In this document: positions 34,491-44,939 of the stretch, piece after piece
Layout: each line of letters begins with the position of its first letter
How positions within the stretch are numbered: position 1 is the first letter of the stretch
Assembly: GCF_010092985.1 (NCBI RefSeq)
Contig: NZ_CP048106.1
Span: forward strand, 1,674,001 to 1,738,000
Source of the DNA: Pontibacter pudoricolor
Lineage (GTDB): Bacteria > Bacteroidota > Bacteroidia > Cytophagales > Hymenobacteraceae
DNA length: 64,000 bases
Reading direction: 5' to 3'
The notes under the pieces: generated by a model
What the model saw: the letters and a program-made list of their open reading frames with translations, nothing else
Database searches by the model: none
What the model was told of the DNA's origin: nothing
Position numbers and translations under genes: made by a program

Positions 34491-34551
34491 TATTTAGACT
34501 AATTTTAAATAGCGTGACAAAACAAACACCTATTTAGATTTATTCCAAATA
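34491..34551 (-). promoter_or_regulatory. Two tandem 21-bp dyads, candidate metalloregulator operator
   Basis: TATTTAGACTAATTTTAAAT(A) at 34491-34511 and TATTTAGATTTATTCCAAAT(A) at 34531-34551 agree at 17 of 21 positions and share the dyad TATTTAGA-N5-TnnAAATA-type arms. They start exactly 40 bases apart, about four helical turns, and the nearer lies 14 bases from the receptor start codon. Location and form suggest binding of a Fur- or DtxR-type repressor; the regulator is inferred. Confidence 0.55.
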
Positions 34552-34726
34552 AAAAATACCACCCAATTACATATTAGCTGATAATCAAATATTTATAATA
34601 AAAAATTTATTCGGATGTAACAACATGGTTCAGGCTAGCCTTGAAAAATGATAAATAAACTATAGCTACAATTGGTAAACTGCTCTATGGTTGGTGATCT
34701 TATTGCCATATAAGTTGGCGAAACAT

Positions 34727-34760
34727 AAAAAGCCAGCCTCTGAAATAAGGCTGGCTTTTT
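34727..34760 (-). terminator. Terminator after the giant T9SS protein gene
   Basis: 13-bp perfect stem AAAAAGCCAGCCT (34727-34739) with AGGCTGGCTTTTT (34748-34760). Confidence 0.85.
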
Positions 34761-34835
34761 ACCGGAAAGTAGTTAGATCAGACTGACTCTGAAACTAGTA
34801 CAGTTGTCTGTTATCGGTAGCGTCTTGCTTAAGGT

Positions 34836-37800
34836 TTACCACAACACTACTCTCCGGTTATAGGAACCATCTTTCGTGGTGAAGCGCAGGAAATACATGC
34901 CACGGGCCTTGTTCTGGAGTTGCAATACTTCGTTAAACGTCCCAACCTGGCCCCTAAATTCTTGTTGTAAAATAACACTGCCGCGGGCATCCATCAGTTG
35001 TATGGTTACATCTGTCCTGTCAGGCAATTCTACTTCCATATTTAACTTGTCTTTTGCCGGGTTCGGGAAGAATACGAATTTGTGTGGTGGCTCATCTTCT
35101 TCCACACCGGTTACATTACATTCTGCCGCTACCACTATAGTTTGCGTAGCTGTAGCCGAGCAGCCGCTGCCGTCGGTAAACGTGTACGTTATGGTATGCG
35201 CTCCCGCTCCTGCCGTTACCGGATTGAACACTCCGTTGCTTATGCCATTTCCGCTGTATGTGCCGCCGGCAGGTTGCCCGCCGGTTAAGGTCAGCACGTT
35301 ACTATCTGTACAAACCTTTTCAAAAGCAGACAAAGAAACCGCTGGCGAAGCAGTTATAGTTACTTTAACTACCTCGCTGGTGCTGCTGCAACCACCTGCC
35401 GTCACTACCCTTCGGAACCAGGTAGTGTTGCTTAAGTTGCCCGGGCTATAGTTCTGCGAAGTAGCGCCATTAATACTACTGAAACTGGTCCCATCGCTGC
35501 TTTGCTGCCATTGGTAACTATAGTTTCCTGATCCGCCGGTTGGTATGCTGCCCTGCAGGTTTGCCACTGCTGTACCGGCACACACGTTCTGGTTACCCGA
35601 TGAGATGGCATTGTTCCGGATGGCAGATGTTACGTTCACGGCTACCGGCGCTGAGGTTTCAGCACAACTTCCGCTGGATATCCTGACTGTATAGTTGCCG
35701 GTAGTGCTAGCGTTATAGTTGGCAGCAGTTGCTCCTGAAATAGCCGTACCGTTGCGCAGCCACTGGTAACTATAGTTGCTCCCTGCTGTTGCTTTTAAGG
35801 TTACATAGCCGCCTTCGCAGAAAGTTGTATTGCCTTCTGCTGTTATAGTTGCTTCCGTAATTGTACTCACGTTTACAGCTATAGTTGACGCCCCGGATGC
35901 ACCGCAGCTACTGTTTGCTGTAACGGTAATATTGCCGCCATTACCCCCTGCCGTTACTTTAACAGCAGATGTTCCCTGCCCTGAGGTGATGGTAAAGCCC
36001 GCTGGAATGGTCCAGGTATAGTTCTCAGCGCCGGCAACAGCGTTTATAGTATAACTTAGGTTTGTTGTGCCTGCGCATACAGTAGTATTGCCGCTTATAG
36101 TTCCTGGTGTTGCAACTGCCGGAGTTACAGTTATCGTTTTGGTATCGGTTGCGCTGCAGTTATCCTGGTTAACGGTGTAGGATAAAGTATGTGTTCCTAC
36201 GCCTGCCGTTGCCGGATCAAACAAACCCGCCGCACTCACACCCGTACCCGACCACGTACCGCCCGCCGGACTGAAACCGGATAACGTAAAGGCTGCTGCA
36301 TTGGCACAAACGCTCTGGGCTGCTCCTGCCACCACGGTTGCCGGTTTATTAACAGTAATTTTTACAGGAGATGAGGTTGCTGTACAACCGCTACCCATTG
36401 TTACCTTAACCGTAAATTCTCCGTCTGAAAATGTAGTAAAGCTGCTGCCTGTTGCCTGATTGATCGGGTTGCCATTTTTAAACCACTGGTAACTATAGTC
36501 TGTACTCTGGTTTGCGCTTAATACCAGGGAGCCCCCTCGCAGAAAGTTGTTCCGCCCTTTGTTGTAATAGTGGCCGTTGGGTTTGCTGTTACTTTTACCA
36601 CAACCTGATCGGTAGCAGAACAGCCGCTGGCATTGCTGACAGTAACTGTGTAGGTAGTTGTAGTGGTTGGCGAAGCCTCAGGATTAGCCACATTGGTAGC
36701 AGACAAGCCTGTTGCCGGCGACCAGGAATAGCTAGTGCCACCTGTAGCCTGTAGCTGCACATTGCTGCCTGCACAGATTTCCTTATCTGTTCCTGCTGAT
36801 GCTGTTACTGCTGCAGCTACGTTTACTTTTACAATGGCAGAAGTAACTGAGCAGCCACCGGCATTCTCAACTATAACACTATAATCGCCGGCTGTAGTGG
36901 CAGTATATGTGTGGGCCGTTTCCTGGTTTATCGGGGTGCCGTTTTTCAGCCATTGATAGGTATAATCTGTTCCGGGAGTGGCAGTAAGCACCACAGAGCC
37001 TCCCTGGCAGAAGGTAGTTTCGCCGGCAGCATTTATAGTTGCAGCGGGCTTGTCATTTACTTTAACTATAACCTCATCTGTATCGGTGCAGCCATCAGCA
37101 TTGGTAACTGTAACTGTGTAGGTTGTAGTTGTTGTTGGTGAGGCTACCGGGTTGGCTACATTTGTTGCTGAGAGCCCTGTTGCCGGCGACCATATGTAGT
37201 TTGTTCCACCTGAAGCCTGTAGTTGCACATTACTCCCTTTACATATTTCCTTATCGGTGCCGGCACTGGCTGTAAAACCCGAGCAGTCGGCGAATTTCAT
37301 GGCAAAAGTGCCTGGTTGTGTACCAGCTACGCCACCCGTTGCATAAACACTTTTCCCTTCAATTTTACTTATTCCGGCGCCATAGTTTTCAACGTCGTTA
37401 TTCTTCTGATCTAAATGGCGCCATGTTTCATTCCCGTTCTGGTCGAAAAGTGCCAGTATAAGTTTTGCCTTTTCGATAACATTTCTGACAGGAGGGAAAC
37501 CATTTATCTCTATAAAAACCGAATAATCACCGATCACAGCAATCTCCTGATTATCCAGGATCGCCAGGTCTTTGGCTACAAACTGCTTTATATTGCTTCC
37601 TTCGTAAACATTTAAATTTTTTAACCAGGCTCTTGTGCCATCAGGGGTGTATTTTGAGATGAAATAATCATAATGCGACCTGTACCTTGCATTTGTGCCA
37701 AGCAGAATCAGTTCATTATCTGCATTAAATTCAACATCATTAACATAAAAAATAGGGATTCCATCTTTATGCTGCACTCCTTGCGCTACCCTGAGTCTGT

Positions 37801-38758
37801 TAATCAAAGTGCCTGTACCTGAGATCACATATAGCAATGGATCGGTAAAATTAGCGGACACAGCTGAGTTTTTGGCGCTAGTAAAAACAAATATATTACC
37901 TGATGATGAAATAAGTAGCCTTGTCATCTGCTCTCTGCTAGGTAGCGTATTACTGCCATGTTGTTGTGTTTGCAACACATCTCCTGTGTCAGCACTATAC
38001 TTAAGCAGCGTAAAAGTGTAATTGGATTGATACCCTCTGGCATTTGTTGCCACGAATACAGCGCCTTTATTGTCAACATCAATTACTACCTCCTCACCTA
38101 AATCTACCACTCCCGGCTCGTAAAACTCTTCCCATACCACATTGCCTGATGCATTTAACTTTTGAGTAACGACACGTACCTGCTGCCCTTCATTGAAGAT
38201 TCCTGCTAAATAAATGGCATCATCAGCACCTACAGTAAAATTCTGAAGCGTATTCCATCTTGCCTCGTAACTATAAAGTTTGCTCCAGACAAAAGCGCCG
38301 TCAGCCGAATACCTTATCAAAAACCGTTTATAGGTGCCGGCATAATCGCTTGTCCCCGAAACATAAATATTGCCTTTACTATCTATTTTTAAATCAGAGG
38401 GACTGTTTGATATGCTACCTGATTCACCGGTGTAAGTTCGGGCCCAGAGTATAGTTCCTTCCTGGTTTATCTTATGCAACACCACTTTTCTTTCAGGAGT
38501 GTTTGCACCTGTATAACTTAAAACTACAAGATTCTGCTCATGATCTACTGCCTGCGAAACAAGAGTCATACTCTCCTGCCCGGTGCCTGCTAATGCAGGT
38601 GTCCGCCAGATTTCTGAAAGCTGTGCAGTTGCAGGGCTTGCATATCCTGCGAGAAAAAGCGCCAGCAAAATATAACCCGGCAGGTTGCCGATCCGGATTT
38701 TGCCTTTATGGGGAAGTGAAATGTAAAGAAAATGGAAAAGGAGTAAATTTTGTTTCAT
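34836..38758 (-). pseudogene. Giant T9SS-secreted repeat protein, interrupted by one frameshift
   Basis: Two adjacent frames form one protein of about 1,307 residues. The first (38758 to 36518) starts with a long signal region ending YASPATAQ, then a beta-propeller-like part (GNIYVSGTSDY, IYLAGIFNE), then Ig-like modules of two kinds: GSNVQLQASGGTNY...SPATGLSATNVANP and GGSVVLTATPGTDYTYQWLK. It stops at TTFCEGAPWY. The second (from 36398 to 34836) carries more such modules and a sorting tail (FVFFPNPAKDKLNMEVEL, GMYFLRFTTKDGSYNRRVVLW). One extra G in the five-G run (C 36532-36536) restores CEGGSLVLSANQSTDYSYQW, so the frames join without loss. The intact protein would be an outer-surface adhesin or enzyme scaffold. 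Confidence 0.88.
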
Positions 38759-39057
38759 AGACTTAAATTTCGAGGTGAAAACTATACAAGCGGACTAATC
38801 AGATAATGATTTATAAAGAGATTAACTGTTAGAAAACTGCTATAAGCAAAGATTATAACCTACAGATATTCTTATACTTAATATTGTATTATTGGTTAAA
38901 ACAAAAAGAAGAATAGTGTTATTTTTACCCAATCATGATGACCTCCTACCCCGGATTTAGCTTAAATGCTCTGAGTAAATAATCCGCTGACTATAGTTGA
39001 ATATCTCTGCTGGTTTATCGTTAAATTTGCACTTACACTTCAGCTATAGTTTACCTT
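38759..39057. other. AT-rich divergent spacer with dinB promoter
   Basis: 299 bases between divergent genes. It shows no open frame, two CTATAGTT octamers (near 38992 and 39043), and the -7 element at 39022. Confidence 0.5.
39022..39029 (+). promoter_or_regulatory. Candidate -7 element TAAATTTG for dinB
   Basis: Exact TAnnTTTG, 28 bases before the TTG start. No LexA-type box was recognised. Confidence 0.45.
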
Positions 39058-40140
39058 TTGAGCCAGCCCATCCGCAAGATCATTCACATAGATATGGACG
39101 CCTTTTTTGCGTCGGTGGAGCAGCGTGATAACCCGGAACTGCGTGGCAAACCGGTAGCGGTTGGTGGCTCACGGGCCAGAGGCGTGGTGGCTGCAGCCAG
39201 CTACGAAGCCCGTAAATATGGGGTACACTCTGCATTGGCTTCTAAAATAGCAGCCCAGCGTTGCCCACACCTCATTTTTGTAAAAGCCCGGTTTGATGTT
39301 TACAGCGCCGTTTCCCGCCAGATCAGGGAAATATTCTTTGCCTACACCGACCTGGTAGAGCCGCTTTCGCTGGACGAAGCGTATCTGGATGTGACCGAGA
39401 ATAAGATCGGAATGCCCTCAGCTACCATCATCGCCAACCAGATCAGGCAGCGCATTTTTGAGGAGACGGGCCTTACGGCATCGGCAGGTGTATCCTATAA
39501 TAAATTCCTGGCTAAGATCGCGTCGGACATGAACAAGCCAAACGGTTTCACGCTTATTACACCCGACAAAGCCGAAGACCTTGTGGCCAGTCTGGATATA
39601 GGCAAATTTCATGGCATTGGGAAGGTAACAGCGGCTAAAATGCAAAGTATGGGCATTATTACCGGTGCCGACCTGCGTGAGCGCTCCGAAGCAGAACTGA
39701 TCCGGAATTTTGGTAAGGTGGGCAGTTACTATTACCGCATTGCCCGCGCCCAGGACAACCGCGACGTGCAACCCCACCGTATCCGTAAATCCATTGGCTC
39801 AGAGCGTACTTTTGAAACTGATCTGTCTGAAGAAGAAGCCATGCTGAAGCAACTGCACCACCTGGCAAAAGAAGTAGCCCAGGACATGGAACGCCTGAAA
39901 GCAACCGCTAAAACGATAACGCTTAAGATCAAATATTTTGATTTTACTTTAAATACCAGAAGTAAGACCTTTCTGAGCGAGTTCGACTCCCAAGACGCGA
40001 TTTATACCGTAGTCCGCGACTTATTACGCACACCACAACTACCACAGTTCCCGGTTCGCTTGCTGGGCATTTCGGCCAGTTCGCTCCTTTACCAGCACGA
40101 CCGCCTGCAGGAAGGCTACCAGTTTACGCTGGAATTCTAA
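39058..40140 (+). CDS. dinB: DNA polymerase IV
   Basis: 360 residues, Y-family polymerase for translesion synthesis. Palm carboxylates: D and M-D-A-F-F-A-S-V-E (residues 10-18) and SLDEAYLDVTE. The helix-hairpin-helix DNA contact FHGIGKVTAAKMQSMGI and the little-finger domain (about 240-355) follow. The start is TTG at 39058 (SQPIRKIIHIDMDAFF); the next in-frame ATG is inside the catalytic motif. It is followed by the second composite repeat. Confidence 0.95.
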   Translation: MSQPIRKIIHIDMDAFFASVEQRDNPELRGKPVAVGGSRARGVVAAASYEARKYGVHSALASKIAAQRCPHLIFVKARFDVYSAVSRQIREIFFAYTDLVEPLSLDEAYLDVTENKIGMPSATIIANQIRQRIFEETGLTASAGVSYNKFLAKIASDMNKPNGFTLITPDKAEDLVASLDIGKFHGIGKVTAAKMQSMGIITGADLRERSEAELIRNFGKVGSYYYRIARAQDNRDVQPHRIRKSIGSERTFETDLSEEEAMLKQLHHLAKEVAQDMERLKATAKTITLKIKYFDFTLNTRSKTFLSEFDSQDAIYTVVRDLLRTPQLPQFPVRLLGISASSLLYQHDRLQEGYQFTLEF

Positions 40141-40164
40141 ACCGATGGTTAACAGCTTTTTTGA

Positions 40165-40975
40165 TTGACTGAGCTATAGTTCTATAGTTCGTACTGCTGG
40201 CGCGAGCGTCCTCGCTCGTGACTTGGAATGGTGTGGAGTCACCTGAAGCAACTGGCCTGGCAAGGGCAAGGATTGTCTGAACCGGGATTAAGTGAGATTT
40301 AAGGAATTTCTGGGATAAAGGTTATTTGCTATAGTTGCAGCTATAGTTCTATAGTTGGCGTTTTACCCCTTCCCAGCCTTCCCCTTTTATCGAGGGCCCC
40401 TACCCCCAAAACAGGGGAAGGAGCTTTTCTGCCTTTGCTATAGTTCAGGTTATTGTTTTATAGTTGCTGCTTTAACCCACCCCTGCCCCTCCCAAGAGGG
40501 GAATTTTGGCTATAGTTATGGTTGAGCTATAGTTCTATAGTTCAGACCAGGATCGGACAGGTCTCGACCTGTCCCTACGGAATTATTGCCACGATAAAGC
40601 GATGCAACTATAGCTTCTCAATCAACTATAAAGTTAGCTATCGAACTAATCGCAGTCTTTGGGTTGAGCGCCTTTGCTTTGTTGCGGTGCCGCCAGGCAA
40701 CCCGAGGGACGAGGGTAGCAAGAAAGCAGCAGCGCGATGCCCGAAGACGAGGCCTCCCGGCCGTGAGGGCACCAAAGCTAACTATAGAACAGTAGGTACC
40801 TAGAGCTCCCAGGATTAGAAGAAACTATAGAAGAAAAGGCTAGGTTGTAACTGCAGCTATAACACTCAGATTTCTCACGCTGTTCGAAATGACAAAAGAG
40901 AACTATAGAAAATATAAGATCCCTCGGCTTCTCTCAGGATGACAGATCAGAAACTATAGAACTCAAACGAATCCT
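40165..40975 (+). repeat. Composite intergenic repeat, copy 2
   Basis: The spacer 40141-41176 holds no credible gene. Same modules and order as at 6830: CGAGCG/CGCTCG hairpin (40204 on), TCTGAACCGGGATTAAGTGA, C-rich blocks, palindrome GGACAGGTCTCGACCTGTCC (40555-40574), structured core (40653-40778) and the ...GTTCGAAATGAC box near 40883. The left GTCATTTCGACG box and one hairpin of the core (about 30 bases) are missing. I count 14 exact CTATAGTT/AACTATAG octamers between 40173 and 40970. Confidence 0.85.
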
Positions 40976-41176
40976 CAGATAACTCGTGATAAGACAGGCT
41001 GTAAAAAGAATTCATTTTCTGAAATAATCTTTACTAACAGGTATTAAACCATTGCACTAATTTCCAGTCTTAACAACAGCCACAGGTACTATTGCCATTC
41101 TCTAAGACTTTCCTATCTTTAAGAAAAACACAGCTCCTGAGCTACTAACCCAATCTAACTAACTTATTTCTAACAC

Positions 41177-43672
41177 ATGAGTAAACATTTACGTTTTGCT
41201 CCTTTTGTAGCATTATTGTTAGCTGGTGCAACTATAGCACCGCCGGCTTTTGCACAGAAGAGCAAGAAGAAGAAAAAAGAAAAACAGGAAGTTGCAGCAG
41301 CTACGCCTGCCCAGGCTCCTAAAAAAGACGACGGTTTACCAAAGCCTTACAGCCAGGTAATTACTGACAAGGCCGTAACCGACGAAGGTCTATTTAAAGT
41401 GCATCGTCAGGATGATAAGTATTACTACGAGATTCCGGATACGCTTTTGGGCCGCGACATGCTGATGGTGAGCCGTATTGCCAAAACAGCCACAAACATT
41501 GGCTATGGTGGCGAAGAGCTGAACACACAAATGCTGCGCTGGGAAAAGAAAGGCAACCGCATTTTACTGCGCGTAATTTCTTACGAGAACGTAGCCGCTG
41601 ACACACTCGAGATCTACCATTCGGTACAAAATTCTAACCTGGCCCCTGTTATCCAGGCTTTCGATATTAAGGCATTTAATACCGGAGCGTCTGTAGTGGA
41701 GGTCACTGATTTCTTCTCGAAAGACGTGCCTGCTTTAGGACTGGATCAGCGTAACCGCGATACCTATAAAGTTAGACGCCTGGACGATAAACGTTCGTTT
41801 GTTGAAAGTATTAAAAGCTTCCCGACTAACATCGAAGCCCGCTCTTTGATGACGTATGAGGCAACGAACGCCCCATCGAATTCAAGCGCCGGAACAATTT
41901 CGTTAGAACTGAACCACTCGATGGTATTGCTGCCTAAAAAGCCAATGGCATCCCGTAAGTTCGATCAGCGTGTGGGTTTCTTTACTATTTCGCAGACAGA
42001 TTATGGTACTGATGAGCAGCGTGCAGCAGCCCGTCGTTACATTGTGCGCTGGAGACTGGAACCAAAAGACAAGGAAGCATACGCCCGTGGCGAACTGGTT
42101 GAGCCTGTAAAGCCTATCGTTTATTATATCGACCCAGCTACGCCTGTAAAATGGAGAAAATACCTGAAACTTGGTGTAGAGGACTGGCAGAAAGCGTTTG
42201 AAGCTGCCGGTTTCAAAAATGCGATCATCGCCAAGGACCCTCCTTCGTTTGAAGAAGATCCGGAGTTCAGCACTGAAGATGCCCGTTACTCTGTAATCCG
42301 TTACTTCTCTTCTGATGTGCAGAATGCGTATGGCCCTAACGTACACGACCCACGATCCGGTGAGATCCTGGAAAGCCACATCGGCTGGTACCACAACGTC
42401 ATGAACCTGTTGCGCAACTGGTACTTCATCCAGACTGCTGCCATAAACCCGGAAGCCCGTAAAGTACAGTTCAGCGACGAAGTAATGGGCGAACTGATCC
42501 GTTTCGTATCGTCTCACGAAGTTGGTCACACGCTTGGTCTGCCGCACAACATGGGCTCAAGTGCTGCGTACCCGGTTGAGAAACTGCGTGATGCTGAGTT
42601 CACTAAAAAGTACGGCACTGCTCCTTCTATCATGGACTATGCCCGCTTTAACTATATCGCGCAGCCTGAAGATAAAGGCGTTGCCCTGATGCCAGGTATC
42701 GGTATCTATGACAAGTATTCTGTGAAGTGGGGTTACACTTATTTCCCGGAGACAAACGGCCGCGATAACACCGAAAAACTGAATGCCTGGATCAGACAGC
42801 ACGAGAATGACCCGATGTACCGCTTCGGTCGCCAGCAGGGCAACCCGATCGATCCGTCTTCGCAGACAGAAGATTTAGGCGATGATGCTATGCTTGCCAG
42901 TACCTATGGTATTGCCAACCTGAAGCGCATTATGCCAAACCTGATCACCTGGACGGCACAGGAGAACAAAGACTATGCTGACCTGCAGGAAATGTATGGC
43001 CAGGTGCTGGGTCAGTGGAACCGCTACATGGGCCACGTAACGGCTAACGTAGGTGGTGTGTATGAGAACTATAAAACCTATGGTCAGAAAGGAAACGTGT
43101 ATGAGCCGGTTGCTAAAGAAAAGCAGAAGCGCGCCATGCAGTTCCTGAATCAGCAGGGTCTTTCTACGCCTACCTGGATGCTGGACGAAACGATCATCCG
43201 TAAATTTGAATCGGCTGGTACCGTAGACCGTATTCGTAATGCACAGGTAAGTATTGTAAACAACCTGTTAGAGCCAGGTCGTATGGCACGCTTACTGGAA
43301 GCACAGGCTGCTTTAGGTAGCAAAGCCTACACGTTACCTGAAATGATGGCCGATCTGCGTAAAGGTTTATGGTCTGAAGTTTTGACTGGCAAGTCTATCG
43401 ACATCTACCGTCGTAACCTGCAGCGTGGCTATTTAGAGCGCATGGAGTTTTTGATGAAAGACCAGGAACAAACTGCAGCTGCACGTTTTGGCAGAGGCGG
43501 CACTCCTGTAAACGTAGCACAGTCTGATATTCGTCCGATGGTACGTGGTGAACTAAGCACATTGCGTGGCCAGATCAAGGCGTCGCTTGCCAAAACCAGC
43601 GATACCATGACGAAATACCACCTGCAGGATGCCTTGGTTCGCATCGATAATATCCTGAATCCGAAAAGTTAA
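41177..43672 (+). CDS. Secreted zinc metalloprotease with DUF5117/DUF5118-type regions
   Basis: 831 residues. Signal peptide 1-26 (ending PPAFAQ), then a Lys-rich stretch. The zinc motif H447-E-V-G-H451-T-L-G-L-P-H457-N fits the metzincin HExxHxxGxxH pattern, with GSSAAY and SIMDYARFNY (Met-turn) behind it. The N-terminal halves carry DUF5118/5117-type sequence. Such proteins are common in Bacteroidota as periplasmic or outer-membrane proteases; targets are unknown. A strong terminator follows. The gene pair with the radical SAM gene is bracketed by composite repeats 2 and 3. Confidence 0.9.
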   Translation: MSKHLRFAPFVALLLAGATIAPPAFAQKSKKKKKEKQEVAAATPAQAPKKDDGLPKPYSQVITDKAVTDEGLFKVHRQDDKYYYEIPDTLLGRDMLMVSRIAKTATNIGYGGEELNTQMLRWEKKGNRILLRVISYENVAADTLEIYHSVQNSNLAPVIQAFDIKAFNTGASVVEVTDFFSKDVPALGLDQRNRDTYKVRRLDDKRSFVESIKSFPTNIEARSLMTYEATNAPSNSSAGTISLELNHSMVLLPKKPMASRKFDQRVGFFTISQTDYGTDEQRAAARRYIVRWRLEPKDKEAYARGELVEPVKPIVYYIDPATPVKWRKYLKLGVEDWQKAFEAAGFKNAIIAKDPPSFEEDPEFSTEDARYSVIRYFSSDVQNAYGPNVHDPRSGEILESHIGWYHNVMNLLRNWYFIQTAAINPEARKVQFSDEVMGELIRFVSSHEVGHTLGLPHNMGSSAAYPVEKLRDAEFTKKYGTAPSIMDYARFNYIAQPEDKGVALMPGIGIYDKYSVKWGYTYFPETNGRDNTEKLNAWIRQHENDPMYRFGRQQGNPIDPSSQTEDLGDDAMLASTYGIANLKRIMPNLITWTAQENKDYADLQEMYGQVLGQWNRYMGHVTANVGGVYENYKTYGQKGNVYEPVAKEKQKRAMQFLNQQGLSTPTWMLDETIIRKFESAGTVDRIRNAQVSIVNNLLEPGRMARLLEAQAALGSKAYTLPEMMADLRKGLWSEVLTGKSIDIYRRNLQRGYLERMEFLMKDQEQTAAARFGRGGTPVNVAQSDIRPMVRGELSTLRGQIKASLAKTSDTMTKYHLQDALVRIDNILNPKS

Positions 43673-43693
43673 TTCTAAACTATAGTTATAGTT

Positions 43694-43731
43694 AAAAAGC
43701 ACCGGCTCTTTTGAACCGGTGCTTTTTTTTA
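43694..43731 (+). terminator. Rho-independent terminator
   Basis: 12-bp stem AAAAAGCACCGG (43694-43705) with CCGGTGCTTTTT (43716-43727) and an eight-T run. Confidence 0.9.
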
Positions 43732-43875
43732 TTGCCTGTTTCTGATAACCCATACTAATTGCAGCATTCTCATAGAGACAAATTTCCTTAATTCATTTTT
43801 TTTTCTGCTGAATAATTGTGAAATCACACACCTTAAATTGCTAGTTAATTTAGTTTTTCTAACTATATTAGCAAC

Positions 43876-44937
43876 ATGAAACCGGAAGATTTTCTGAAAG
43901 GACGTGGAGCGCAGTATAACCCTGCCAACAAATACCTGAAACAGGCCTATGTAACCGAACATATTGAAGGACTGGATGAGCCGATGCTTTCAGATTCCAA
44001 AACCGAGTTTTTGCCGACCCACCCTAAAACTATAGTGAATAAAATAGATAGCCCGGACCTGGGAATGGGCTATTCGCTGAATCCTTACCAGGGTTGTGAG
44101 CATGGTTGTGTGTATTGCTATGCGCGTAACTCGCATCAGTACTGGGGTTATGGCGCCGGGCTGGACTTTGAACGCAAGATTATAGTTAAAGAAAATGCGC
44201 CGGAGTTGCTGATAAAACAGTTGGAGAGTAAAAACTGGCAGGTGATGCCCATTATGCTGGCCGGAAACACCGATTGCTACCAGCCCATCGAAGCCAGAAA
44301 GAAAATTACACGCCGGATCTTGGAGATCCTTTTGCAGTATCGCCACCCGGTAAGTATTATCACCAAAAATGCCCTTATCCTCCGCGACCTTGACATCCTG
44401 ACCGAACTTAACAAGCTTGACCTTGTACACGTGAATATCAGCATTACGACTTTGGATGAAAAACTGCGCCAGAAACTGGAACCCAGAACTGCCACCGGAG
44501 CTAAACGATTGGATGTGGTGAGGCAATTGAGCGCAGCAGGTTTACCCGTAAATGTGATGGTGGCTCCCGTTATTCCGGGCCTGAATGATTCCGAGATACC
44601 GCAGATCATAAAACAGGCTGCCGAGGCCGGCGCTAAAAATGCTGCTTATACTATAGTTCGGTTAAACGGCGAAATTGGTCCTATTTTCGAAGACTGGATA
44701 ACGCAGGCTTTCCCAGATCGCGCCCGGAAAGTACTGAACCAGATTGCAGACTGCCACGGAGGACAGCTAAACGACAGCAGATTTGGCACCCGTATGAGCG
44801 GCGAAGGCAAATTTGCAGAAACTATAGCCAAGCTCTTCAGGATGAGTAAGCAGAAATACATGGCCGGCCGAACTATAAAACCTTACAACTATAATCACTT
44901 CTGTAATAGCAAAGGAAAGCAGTTGGGGCTATTTTAG
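43876..44937 (+). CDS. PA0069-family radical SAM protein
   Basis: 353 residues. The iron-sulfur motif CEHGCVYCYAR (CxxxCxxC) sits at about residues 75-85, with the family block GLDFERKIIVKENAPELL after it and TRMSGEGKFAETIAKLF near the C-terminus. This subgroup resembles spore photoproduct lyase-like radical SAM proteins; the reaction is not known. It is transcribed alone, after the metalloprotease terminator. Confidence 0.9.
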   Translation: MKPEDFLKGRGAQYNPANKYLKQAYVTEHIEGLDEPMLSDSKTEFLPTHPKTIVNKIDSPDLGMGYSLNPYQGCEHGCVYCYARNSHQYWGYGAGLDFERKIIVKENAPELLIKQLESKNWQVMPIMLAGNTDCYQPIEARKKITRRILEILLQYRHPVSIITKNALILRDLDILTELNKLDLVHVNISITTLDEKLRQKLEPRTATGAKRLDVVRQLSAAGLPVNVMVAPVIPGLNDSEIPQIIKQAAEAGAKNAAYTIVRLNGEIGPIFEDWITQAFPDRARKVLNQIADCHGGQLNDSRFGTRMSGEGKFAETIAKLFRMSKQKYMAGRTIKPYNYNHFCNSKGKQLGLF

Positions 44938-44939
44938 GA

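Larger units (their letters stand above)
34477..34835. other. Spacer with operator, AT-rich stretch and terminator
   Basis: 359 bases without a gene. It holds the two dyads above at its left, then a very AT-rich tract (34555-34660), one AACTATAG near 34668, and the terminator of the giant T9SS gene at 34727-34760. Confidence 0.6.
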
